A stretch of DNA of 5,918 bases. Origin: an uncultured Clostridia bacterium. Lineage in GTDB: Bacteria; Bacillota; Clostridia; Christensenellales; Aristaeellaceae. The stretch spans positions 1 to 5,918 of the forward strand of contig CAJFUU010000242.1 in NCBI GenBank assembly GCA_904420265.1, read 5' to 3'. The notes below the pieces were generated by a model. That model searched no databases and had not been told where the DNA came from. It saw only the letters and a program-made list of their open reading frames with translations. A program made the translations under genes and the position numbers. Each line of letters opens with the position of its first letter. Positions within the stretch are counted from its first letter, which is position 1. This document shows, in pieces, positions 1-5,727 of the stretch.

Positions 1-762
1 GAATTCGTCGTCCAGCGCCGGCACTTCCTTTTCGCGCAGGCTGTTGAGTTTTACCTTGAACACCACCGGCTTGCCGGCCAGTTCCTCGGCGTGATAGTTT
101 TCGGGGAAGGTGACGTTGATGTCCTTCTCCTCGCCAATCTTCATGCCCACAACCTGATCTTCGAAGCCGGGAATGAACGCGCCGGAGCCGAGCACAAGTT
201 CATGGCCCTGCGCGGTGCCGCCCTCAAAGGGAGTGCCGTCGAGCAGGCCCTGATAGTCGATGTTGGCCTGGTCGTCCAGCTTGGCTTCGCGGTCGGTCAC
301 TTCGATATAGCGGGCGGCACGGTCGCGCGCGCGCTCAATATCGGCCATGACGTCGTCGTCGGTCACTTCCTCGACCTTTTTTTCAATGCCCAGGTGCTTG
401 TACTGCCCCAGTTCCACATCGGGGCGCACAAAGACCTCCACCGTGAACTTGAGATCCTTGCCCTTTTCGATCTGCTCAACCTCCAGCTCGGGGCGGTCTA
501 CAGGCTTGACATCGTGCTCCTCCAGGGCGGCGCGATAAATGTCGGGGAAAATAATATCAAAAGCGTCCTCATAGAACACGCTGGGGCCGTAGTAGTTCTC
601 AATTATCTTCATCGGGGCCTTGCCACGGCGGAAGCCGGGAATGTTGAATTTCTTGACGTTCTTGAGATATGCGCTGTGAATGCCCTCATCAAACTTTGCG
701 CTGTCGACGACAAAGCCCAGTTTCACCTTGTTGGACGAGAGCTTTTCAAACGTGGTAGCCAT
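1..762 (-). CDS. tig: Trigger factor, ribosome-bound chaperone (5' part, cut by window edge)
   Basis: Trigger factor binds at the ribosomal exit tunnel and folds nascent chains. The minus strand reads from ATG at 762 to the window edge, giving 254 residues of a family usually about 430 long. The start (MATTFEKLSSNKVKL) follows an AGGAGG Shine-Dalgarno sequence. Residues 1-110 form the ribosome-binding domain; the signature GFRRGKAP at 43-50 docks on protein L23 in the known family. Residues about 161-240 look like the FKBP-type peptidyl-prolyl isomerase domain (NIDYQGLLDGTPFEGG, then FIPGFEDQVVGMKIGE). The last visible residues, PALDDEF, match the conserved linker into the C-terminal chaperone domain, which lies outside the window. 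No frameshift is seen. Its own promoter lies upstream and the vanW terminator separates it from that gene. In many Firmicutes clpP, clpX and lon follow tig; here that side is out of view. Confidence 0.97.
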   Translation of the reverse strand, partial: MATTFEKLSSNKVKLGFVVDSAKFDEGIHSAYLKNVKKFNIPGFRRGKAPMKIIENYYGPSVFYEDAFDIIFPDIYRAALEEHDVKPVDRPELEVEQIEKGKDLKFTVEVFVRPDVELGQYKHLGIEKKVEEVTDDDVMADIERARDRAARYIEVTDREAKLDDQANIDYQGLLDGTPFEGGTAQGHELVLGSGAFIPGFEDQVVGMKIGEEKDINVTFPENYHAEELAGKPVVFKVKLNSLREKEVPALDDEF

Positions 763-810
763 GTTCCTTCCTCCTGTTTAGACGCTTCTATCCTATATCG
801 GCAATGGTAA

Positions 811-839
811 AGTATATCAGAATTGTTTGCTTTTTGCAA
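811..839 (-). promoter_or_regulatory. Sigma-A promoter of tig
   Basis: Read on the minus strand, the -35 box is TTGCAA (834-839) and the -10 box is TATACT (811-816), separated by exactly 17 bp. The -10 box ends 48 bp before the tig ATG, leaving a leader of about 40 nt with an AGGAGG site. No CIRCE or CtsR operator is visible, so the sequence gives no sign of heat-shock control. Confidence 0.82.
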
Positions 840-849
840 GACATCCACG

Positions 850-877
850 TAAAATTCCGCCAAACCGACGGATTTTA
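850..877. repeat. Imperfect inverted repeat upstream of the tig promoter
   Basis: The arms taaaattccg (850-859) and cggatttta (869-877) are complementary apart from one extra base, with a 9-nt centre. The element lies between the vanW terminator and the tig -35 box. It could be an upstream protein-binding site or a back-up hairpin for transcripts leaving vanW. The match to either role is weak. Confidence 0.4.
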
Positions 878-893
878 GCGGTTAGATTTGGGT

Positions 894-933
894 AAAAAAC
901 GCCGGCGCGGCAGCTTTTTCCGCCGCCGCGCCG
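894..933 (-). terminator. Rho-independent terminator of the VanW gene
   Basis: On the minus strand, 6 nt after the VanW-family stop codon, CGGCGCGGC (933-925) pairs perfectly with GCCGCGCCG (911-903) around a 13-nt loop. GCG and then a run of six T (899-894) follow. The very GC-rich 9-bp stem and U-tract are a textbook intrinsic terminator. There is no T-run on the other strand's downstream side, so it works in the minus direction. It insulates tig from vanW transcription. Confidence 0.88.
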
Positions 934-939
934 AAAAAA

Positions 940-2313
940 TCAGCTCAGAGCCCCCAGGGTGGACTTATCGTAATCGCCGTCTTCCAGCTTGCCATAGATG
1001 GCGACATGGCACTGCCAGTCGTCGTCCACATAGCAGGCGATATAAATGGGCTCGTCGCGGTTGTTGGTAAATTTGAGGTCCAGATGGCCCCAGTCCACGG
1101 TGGCGTCCCGGCCGTCGGGAATGTAGTAAACGCGGCGCGAATGTTCGTGGCGCTCATTGACCTCGAGACGGGCGTCCTGCACGGCCGCGTACAGCGTCGA
1201 GGAAACCTGGCAGATGCCGCCGCCATATTCCAGAATGTCCTGCATGCCATAATAGGCCTTGGCTCTGCGGTAGCCGCGTTCATCGGTGCGCTCGCCGACC
1301 ACTTCGTTAAAGGAGAACATCTCTCCCGGTTGCAGGCAAGTGCCGTTGATGGTCTGCATTGCCAGACGGATATTGTGAATGCGCGCGCCGGTGGAAGAAT
1401 CGGCGTCCGTGGTGTAGGTGGCAATGATGCCGTATTTTCCCGTGGGCGCAACGCAGGGCGTTACTTCGATATCCAACTCGACGTCGCCGCCTCCGCCCGC
1501 CTCGAACGCGGCCGTCAAATCCGCGCACAGCGCCTCGCGGTCGAGCAACCGGCCCGCCGAACCCTCGGAAAATGTGAAGGCGTAATTTTCGGCGTCAAAG
1601 CCGGTTACCTCCGGGTCCACGGGCAGGCAGTCAATCTCGTCGCCAAGCGCGTCGACATAGGCGGAAATGCCCTCGGGCGTGAAAAGCGTGCGCGTAACGA
1701 CGAATTCCACGCCGTTTTCCATATTGCTGAGGGTGGTATAGCGTTCTTCAAAACCACCCTGGCGCCCCGCCTCGTAAGCGGCGGCGAGCACATCGGCATA
1801 GTTGCTGGAATAGCCGACTTCCGCCGCAGTCACGCGCCGGCCGTCCGAAAGCGTCACAAAGCGGCCGGAATAAGCGCTTTCCACGTTTTCCTCCCAGTGC
1901 GCGAGCGCCTGCTCCAGCGTCATTTGCGAAACGTCGATGCCTTCGACGGTGGTGCCGTCAAAGAAGGTATCGACCTCCACGGCCGCGCGCATGCTCTGGA
2001 AGCCCTTGTATTCGGCAAACCGCCAACCGCACAGGGCCAGCAGGACCACGATCACCGCCGCCAGCGCCAGAACGACCTTTCCCTGGCGCTTTCTGCGCTC
2101 TTCCGCGCGCTGCTGCGCGCGCGTGCGCGGGGCCCGTTTCTCGTCGCGGGGGGCGCTTGCCTCTTCCTCAACGCGCACCCACTCAATATGGAACTTGCCG
2201 CGCTGCGCCGCCGCGCGCCGCTGAGCACGCGTACCGCTGCCGCCCGCATATGCGCCCTTGCGCCTGCGCGCCGGTTTTGCGCCCTGCAAACGGCGCTTTT
2301 CTTTTTCGCTCAT
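940..2313 (-). CDS. VanW-family membrane-anchored envelope protein
   Basis: 457 residues. Residues 1-78 are cytoplasmic and strongly basic (many Arg/Lys, repeated RAQ/RR motifs). Residues about 79-97 (VVLALAAVIVVLLALCGW) form one membrane segment, so the rest faces outward. Residues about 120-285 resemble the peptidoglycan-binding-like region that often precedes VanW domains (ScsDGRRVTAAEVGY-type beta motif near 155-168). The VanW domain spans about 290-445: TYTTDADSSTGARIHNI, LQPGEMFSFNEVVG, and the family signature GGGICQVSSTLY at 364-375 with its invariant Cys368. The family is named after vanW of vancomycin-resistance clusters, but its biochemical role is not established and no other van genes are nearby, so resistance should not be inferred. 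The ATG at 2313 follows GGGAG at suitable spacing. It has its own promoter and terminator; rarA lies upstream on the same strand. Confidence 0.92.
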   Translation of the reverse strand: MSEKEKRRLQGAKPARRRKGAYAGGSGTRAQRRAAAQRGKFHIEWVRVEEEASAPRDEKRAPRTRAQQRAEERRKRQGKVVLALAAVIVVLLALCGWRFAEYKGFQSMRAAVEVDTFFDGTTVEGIDVSQMTLEQALAHWEENVESAYSGRFVTLSDGRRVTAAEVGYSSNYADVLAAAYEAGRQGGFEERYTTLSNMENGVEFVVTRTLFTPEGISAYVDALGDEIDCLPVDPEVTGFDAENYAFTFSEGSAGRLLDREALCADLTAAFEAGGGGDVELDIEVTPCVAPTGKYGIIATYTTDADSSTGARIHNIRLAMQTINGTCLQPGEMFSFNEVVGERTDERGYRRAKAYYGMQDILEYGGGICQVSSTLYAAVQDARLEVNERHEHSRRVYYIPDGRDATVDWGHLDLKFTNNRDEPIYIACYVDDDWQCHVAIYGKLEDGDYDKSTLGALS

Positions 2314-2340
2314 CCGCCATCGCTCCCACTCAAACGCATC

Positions 2341-2357
2341 CGGCGTATTTTACGCCG
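2341..2357. repeat. Perfect palindrome in the VanW-gene leader
   Basis: CGGCGTA (2341-2347) and TACGCCG (2351-2357) are perfect inverted repeats around a 3-nt centre; after one mismatch, two more outer pairs extend the stem. It lies just downstream of the predicted transcription start of the VanW gene. It could be an operator for a dimeric repressor or a 5' hairpin that stabilises the mRNA. No known regulator motif is recognised. Confidence 0.6.
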
Positions 2358-2367
2358 TATTATATAT

Positions 2368-2396
2368 ATTATAGTCCACAGCGCGCAATTTGTCAT
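2368..2396 (-). promoter_or_regulatory. Sigma-A promoter of the VanW gene
   Basis: On the minus strand the -35 box is ATGACA (2391-2396) and the -10 box is a perfect TATAAT (2368-2373), with 17 bp between them. It lies in the 117-bp gap between rarA and the VanW gene, so the latter can be transcribed alone. No clear terminator follows rarA, so read-through from rarA is also possible. Confidence 0.82.
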
Positions 2397-2430
2397 TTTT
2401 TTGTCGAAAACGCTGTGTAAAAAAAGTTTG

Positions 2431-3768
2431 TCATTCGCCAGCATCCGCAGGAACGTCGGGCGGATCCACAATGCCCCGCTCCTTGCGAATTTGGCGCACC
2501 TCGTTTTCAAACCCCTGCTGCGAAGGCACATAATAGGGAAAGCCGTCCGCCTCCAGGGGGCGATACTGCTGGCGGACGAAATGGCCGGGATAGTCGTGCG
2601 CGTATTTGTAGCCCTGGCCGGAGCCCAGCGTTTCCGCGCCGCGATAGTGCGTATCGCGCAAATGTTGCGGCACGGGCTGAAACCCGCCCTTTTCCGCGTC
2701 CGCGAAGGCCCGATCCACGGCCATGACCACGGCGTTGGACTTGGGGCTTTCGCACACGGCCACAATCGCCTGCGTGATGGACAGGCGCGCCTCGGGCATG
2801 CCGATGGCTTCCAGCGCCTGATAGGCGGCCACGGCCTGCAACATGGCCATGGGGTTTGCCAGGCCCACGTCTTCGCTGGCGTGGGCGATGACGCGGCGAA
2901 CAATGATGCGCGGGTCCATGCCCGCATAGTTCATGCGCGCAAACCAGGCCAGCGCCGCGTCGCTGTCCGAGCCGCGCAGGGATTTGCAGAAAGCGGAAAG
3001 CATGTCGTAAAGCAAGCTTTCGTCCATCTGCATCACGCGGCTTTGAATGGATTCCTCGGCGATGGCAAGGGTGATGTGCGTAGAACCGTCCCCATCCATG
3101 GGCGTGGTCAAAACCGCCAGTTCCAGGGCGTTGAGGGCCGAGCGCGCGTCGCCGTTGGCCACGCGGGCGATGTGCTCAAGCGCGTCGTCGTCGATGCGCA
3201 CGCACATGTCCCCATAGCCGCGCTCCCGGTCCGCAATGGCGGCGCGCACCGCGCGTTTGACATCCTCAAGCGTCAATTGCTCAAAGCGGAACAGGCGGCA
3301 ACGGCTGACAATGGCGGGCGTCATGGCGATCATCGGATTCTCCGTCGTCGAGCCGATAAAGCGAATCACGCCGCGCTCAATGGCCGGCAAAATAGAGTCC
3401 GACTGGGCCTTGGACCAGCGATGGCACTCGTCCAGCAGCAGGTAGGTGGGCTGTCCGTAGAGTTTGAGGCGGCTCTCTGCTTCCTTGAGCACCTCGCGCA
3501 CGTCGGCCACGCCGCTGGTGACGGCGTTGAGTTTGACAAAAGCGGAACGCGTGCTTTCCGCGATGATGGACGCCAACGTCGTCTTGCCGGTGCCGGGCGG
3601 GCCCCAGAAGATGGAGCTGGTGAGGCGGTCGGCCTCGATGGCGCGCCGCAACAGCTTGCCCTCCCCCACAATCTGCTCCTGCCCGATAAATTCCGAAAGC
3701 GTGCGCGGGCGCATTCTGTCTGCCAAAGGCGCAAGTTTTTCCATGCCCGCGGAAAAAAGGTCGTCCAT
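2431..3768 (-). CDS. rarA: Replication-associated recombination protein A (MgsA/RarA AAA+ ATPase)
   Basis: 445 residues, the normal full length. RarA (MgsA, eukaryotic WRNIP1/Mgs1) is a cytoplasmic tetrameric ATPase acting at stalled replication forks and DNA gaps; it is related to clamp-loader and RuvB ATPases. Visible in order: N-terminal PLADRMRPRTLSEFIGQEQIVG (15-36), Walker A GPPGTGKTT (56-64), Walker B LLLDE (111-115; DECHRW where DEIHRF is usual), sensor 1 FIGSTTENP (137-145), an SRCR arginine-finger segment (155-158), sensor 2 GDARSALNALE (206-216). The conserved C-terminal tetramerisation region contains YDMLSAFCKSLRGSDSDAAL, RRVIAHASEDVGLANP and a final VPQHLRD...GSGQGYKYAHDYPGHF. 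ATG at 3768 follows GGAGG with 7-nt spacing. Its promoter is embedded in the rpsT terminator. All key ATPase residues are present, so it should be active. Confidence 0.97.
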   Translation of the reverse strand: MDDLFSAGMEKLAPLADRMRPRTLSEFIGQEQIVGEGKLLRRAIEADRLTSSIFWGPPGTGKTTLASIIAESTRSAFVKLNAVTSGVADVREVLKEAESRLKLYGQPTYLLLDECHRWSKAQSDSILPAIERGVIRFIGSTTENPMIAMTPAIVSRCRLFRFEQLTLEDVKRAVRAAIADRERGYGDMCVRIDDDALEHIARVANGDARSALNALELAVLTTPMDGDGSTHITLAIAEESIQSRVMQMDESLLYDMLSAFCKSLRGSDSDAALAWFARMNYAGMDPRIIVRRVIAHASEDVGLANPMAMLQAVAAYQALEAIGMPEARLSITQAIVAVCESPKSNAVVMAVDRAFADAEKGGFQPVPQHLRDTHYRGAETLGSGQGYKYAHDYPGHFVRQQYRPLEADGFPYYVPSQQGFENEVRQIRKERGIVDPPDVPADAGE

Positions 3769-3782
3769 AATCTATCCTCCAT

Positions 3783-3797
3783 GGCCGTCGCGCGGCC
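3783..3797 (-). other. Hairpin in the rarA 5' UTR next to the ribosome binding site
   Basis: GGCCG (3783-3787) and CGGCC (3793-3797) form a perfect 5-bp GC stem with a 5-nt loop. On the minus-strand transcript it ends 2 nt before the GGAGG site (3780-3776) of rarA. It may tune mRNA stability or ribosome access; it leaves the Shine-Dalgarno itself unpaired. Confidence 0.4.
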
Positions 3798-3810
3798 GCA
3801 TGTTTCCTAT

Positions 3811-3838
3811 ATTATACCAAAACGCAGGAAAAGCGCAA
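3811..3838 (-). promoter_or_regulatory. Sigma-A promoter of rarA
   Basis: Minus strand: -35 box TTGCGC (3833-3838), 16-bp spacer, perfect -10 box TATAAT (3811-3816). The -10 is preceded by TGG, an extended -10 (TGn). The -35 box is part of the downstream arm of the rpsT terminator hairpin, so the two elements share bases. Confidence 0.78.
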
Positions 3839-3853
3839 TCTCTTGCGCTTTTC
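3828..3853 (-). terminator. Terminator hairpin after rpsT
   Basis: Sixteen nt past the rpsT stop codon, GAAAAGCGCAA and TTGCGCTTTTC form a perfect 11-bp stem with a 4-nt loop (3839-3842). The T-run is within the stem (TTTTC) and a second TTTT follows a few bases later, so the U-tract is short but present. The A/T ends of the stem are symmetrical, so it could also stop transcription on the plus strand. Confidence 0.75.
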
Positions 3854-3869
3854 TGTTTCGCGGTATTTC

Positions 3870-4124
3870 TCAGGCCTTTGCGGCGGCCTTGGCCAAACGG
3901 GCCTTTTTCCGATTGGCAGCGTTCTTATGGATAACGCCCTTCGCGGCAGCCTTGTCAACCGCACCCTGCGTTGCGCTCAGCAGCTTGCCATCGACCGCAC
4001 CCGCGGAAAGAGCGGTTTCGAACTTCTTGACCTGGGTTTTCATCGCGGACTTGATCATGCGATTGCGCAGGTTCTTTTTTTCGTTCACCTTCACGCGCTT
4101 GATAGCGGACTTGATATTCGGCAA
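3870..4124 (-). CDS. rpsT: 30S ribosomal protein S20
   Basis: 84 residues, the usual S20 length. S20 is a primary binder of 16S rRNA in the small subunit, built from long basic helices. The sequence reads MPNIKSAIKRVKVNEKKN, then RNRMIKSAMKT near 20-30 and a lysine/alanine-rich tail with HKNAANRKKARLAK, all typical. The start is TTG at 4124-4122, not the in-frame ATG at 4154: GGAGGTG (4137-4131) stands 6 nt before the TTG, the family's PNIKSA start follows directly, and the upstream ATG would add 10 non-conserved residues and place the ribosome binding site inside the gene. The gene has its own promoter and terminator and diverges from gpr. The Escherichia coli gene also starts with UUG, and S20 represses its own translation there; similar feedback here is an inference. 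Confidence 0.97.
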   Translation of the reverse strand: MPNIKSAIKRVKVNEKKNLRNRMIKSAMKTQVKKFETALSAGAVDGKLLSATQGAVDKAAAKGVIHKNAANRKKARLAKAAAKA

Positions 4125-4137
4125 AGTGTTCACCTCC
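4122..4137 (-). promoter_or_regulatory. Ribosome binding site deciding the TTG start of rpsT
   Basis: GGAGGTG at 4137-4131 is followed by AACACT and then TTG. The strong site with ideal 6-nt spacing, plus conserved protein sequence starting exactly there, sets the start codon as TTG. Confidence 0.88.
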
Positions 4138-4159
4138 CCCGGCAAAATCAGCATTATCT

Positions 4160-4188
4160 ATTCTAGCACGGCCTTGTCCAAAAAGCAA
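4160..4188 (-). promoter_or_regulatory. Sigma-A promoter of rpsT
   Basis: Minus strand: -35 box TTGCTT (4183-4188), 17-bp spacer, -10 box TAGAAT (4160-4165) with an extended TGC just upstream. The -10 lies 35 bp before the TTG start, giving a leader of roughly 30 nt. The -35 match is only three of six, but spacing and extended -10 are good. Confidence 0.7.
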
Positions 4189-4198
4189 GCGTCGGAAC

Positions 4199-4227
4199 GC
4201 ATTTTGATGAAAAACTTGGGTAAACTA
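4199..4227 (+). promoter_or_regulatory. Possible sporulation (sigma-F/G type) promoter of gpr
   Basis: GCATT (4199-4203) and TAAACTA (4221-4227) with a 17-bp spacer resemble the forespore sigma-G pattern (GHATR, about 18 bp, CATWHTA) in 4 of 5 and 5 of 7 positions. No sigma-A promoter is apparent for gpr in the divergent gap, and gpr is a forespore gene in Bacillus. The match is partial. Confidence 0.35.
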
Positions 4228-4260
4228 ATGACAAATTCCGCAGCAAACGAGGTGTTTTCA

Positions 4261-5181
4261 ATGCGCCAACTGCGCACAGACCTGGCGATGGAATCGTTTC
4301 AACCCGGCGACGGCCGCGGCGTTCCCGGCGTGCAGGTAAACCACTGGGAGACGATGGGCGTGACCATGACCGAGGTCATCGTCGAAAGCGATGCGGCTGC
4401 GCGCGACCTGGGCAAAGCACCCGGGCGCTATATGACGCTGGAATGCCAAGGCGTGCGCCAACGCGACCTGGATTCCCGTTTGGCCATGTCCAACCTTCTG
4501 GGCGAAGAAATTGCGCGCATGTTCCACTGCGAGGGAGACGCTCCCGTCATGGTGGTGGGCTTGGGCAACCGCCTTGTGACGCCGGACTCCCTGGGCCCGC
4601 GCGCTATTGACCGCACGCTGGTCACGCGCCACATGTTCCAGGAAATTCCCGAATATGCCGACCGACGCATGCGCAGCGTATGCGCCATTGCCCCCGGCGT
4701 CCTGGGCGTTACCGGCGTCGAAACGCTGGAAATGGTCGAATCGCTCTGCGCCAGTTTGCGCCCGCAGGCGGTTTTGTGTGTGGATAGCCTTTCCGCCCGC
4801 AGCGCGGGGCGCATCGGCGCCACCATTCAGCTTACAGATACAGGCATACAGCCCGGATCCGGCGTCGGCAACCACCGCCGCCGCCTGACCCGGGAAACGC
4901 TGGGCGTGCCGGTCATCGCCATCGGCATGCCCACAGTGATCTACGCGGCTACGCTGGCCCGCGACGCCATGGAAATGCTTTCGGGCGATGCGCAGACATC
5001 CGATGAGGCCTTCGACGGCATTGAACGCGAATTGTTGCAGGCCGATCTGGGAGAAATGATTGTCACCCCGCGTGAAATTGATGGCTTGATCTGCGACGGC
5101 GCCGGTATCATCGCTTCCGCCATCAATCGCGCCTTGCAGCCGGAATTGAGCGAAGAAGAAATCATGGCTTTGATGGACTGA
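4261..5181 (+). CDS. gpr: Spore germination protease GPR
   Basis: 306 residues. GPR is made in the forespore as an inactive zymogen, matures late in sporulation, and at germination degrades the small acid-soluble proteins that coat spore DNA. It is an atypical aspartic-type peptidase (family A25). The ATG at 4261 follows GAGGTG (4249-4254) with 6-nt spacing. Near the N-terminus RTDLAME (5-11) matches the family's RTDLAVE autoprocessing site. GLGNRLVTPDSLGP (100-113) and VDSLSARS (174-181) contain D109 and D175, matching the essential Asp127 and Asp193 of the Bacillus megaterium enzyme with the same offset of 18 between the two proteins. Then LTDTGIQPGSGVGNHRR (191-207) and GVPVIAIGMPTVI (215-227) are family hallmarks. 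It is shorter than the roughly 370-residue Bacillus proteins but intact. An earlier ATG at 4228 is possible but has no good ribosome binding site. It diverges from rpsT. Confidence 0.95.
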   Translation: MRQLRTDLAMESFQPGDGRGVPGVQVNHWETMGVTMTEVIVESDAAARDLGKAPGRYMTLECQGVRQRDLDSRLAMSNLLGEEIARMFHCEGDAPVMVVGLGNRLVTPDSLGPRAIDRTLVTRHMFQEIPEYADRRMRSVCAIAPGVLGVTGVETLEMVESLCASLRPQAVLCVDSLSARSAGRIGATIQLTDTGIQPGSGVGNHRRRLTRETLGVPVIAIGMPTVIYAATLARDAMEMLSGDAQTSDEAFDGIERELLQADLGEMIVTPREIDGLICDGAGIIASAINRALQPELSEEEIMALMD

Positions 5182-5197
5182 TTTCATCTGTTCCCCG

Positions 5198-5220
5198 CCG
5201 GGCCGTTTGCAGCGGTCCGG
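5198..5220 (+). terminator. Terminator-like hairpin after gpr
   Basis: CCGGGCCG (5198-5205) pairs with CGGTCCGG (5213-5220), with one G-U pair, around a 7-nt loop, starting 17 nt after the gpr stop codon. Only TGCTTTG follows, so the U-tract is poor. It may terminate inefficiently or simply protect the mRNA 3' end. Confidence 0.45.
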
Positions 5221-5695
5221 TGCTTTGCGCTCTCGCAGCCATACCGTCCGAAAGCCCCTTTTCTTTGTCGGTTTGCGCATTAAAAGGCCAGTTTGGGGCC
5301 AGATTTATGTCCGCTTGGTACAAAAATCGCCCGAAAAATGGTTTTTTGACGGCTTGTGGCAGCAGGATGGGGGCATGCCCGCCGGCGCAGCGGCAACGAG
5401 TTTCTTTATTATATATCTGCACAAGCGCTCGCGGGGGCTTTCAAGGCTTCCCTTGCCCGACAGCACCGTTTTGGCTGACGCCCCTCCCCGCCGTGCCGGG
5501 CACGAAAATCGCTCAATCGTCAAAGCCGTCGCAGAACCGCCAGGCAGACGCGCAATCCCACCGCGCGCCTTGTCCCGCCGCGCAGTGGGCGCAGCGGCGA
5601 TGTTGTCCCGTGGCGCTTCATTAGCGTGCGCATGGGCTTGCCCTTGCAGCGCCTTTTCCCACCCCAATTTTTACAATCAAACGCGCAAAAACCCC
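5221..5695. other. Gene-free interval between gpr and the tRNA promoter
   Basis: About 475 bp in which I find no gene I can support. Open frames exist on both strands, but none has a ribosome binding site or recognisable protein family, and the longest plus-strand one runs through the tRNA promoter and leader. A short palindrome (CGTGC CGG GCACG, near 5493-5505) has no T-run. TATAAT occurs on the minus strand near 5410 without a partner -35. This is where spoIIP might be expected in a Bacillus-like order, but it is not here. Confidence 0.6.
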
Positions 5696-5724
5696 TTGCA
5701 TTCCTGTTCTTGTCATGCTATAAT
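5696..5724 (+). promoter_or_regulatory. Strong sigma-A promoter of the tRNA region
   Basis: -35 box TTGCAT (5696-5701), 17-bp spacer, perfect TATAAT (5719-5724) preceded by TGC (extended -10). Predicted transcription start is near 5731. This strength is typical of stable RNA genes; the first intact tRNA begins about 130 nt downstream. Confidence 0.85.
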
Positions 5725-5727
5725 ATT

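Noticed and set aside
91..810. A 239-codon plus-strand frame opposite tig
   Set aside because: It is antisense to the well-conserved trigger factor and runs through the tig promoter.
940..2313. Vancomycin resistance locus
   Set aside because: Only a VanW-type domain is present, which is common in Firmicutes outside resistance clusters; no vanA/B ligase, vanH, vanX or vanRS is seen.
4125..4154. A longer S20 starting at the ATG at 4154
   Set aside because: The ribosome binding site for the TTG start lies inside this extension, the added residues are not S20-like, and the ATG is too close to the -10 box.
1006..5181. A single plus-strand open frame of 1391 codons
   Set aside because: Only its last part (from 4261) is gpr. 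The rest is antisense to the VanW gene, rarA and rpsT, all of which have clear family motifs. GC-rich codon use keeps the antisense frame open.
4258..5280. A 340-codon minus-strand frame opposite gpr
   Set aside because: It is the antisense of a strongly conserved protein and has no ribosome binding site or recognisable motif.
5162..5422. An 86-codon minus-strand frame, and a similar 120-codon frame at 5305-5667
   Set aside because: They lack a Shine-Dalgarno sequence, a supported promoter and any family resemblance; the first overlaps the end of gpr.
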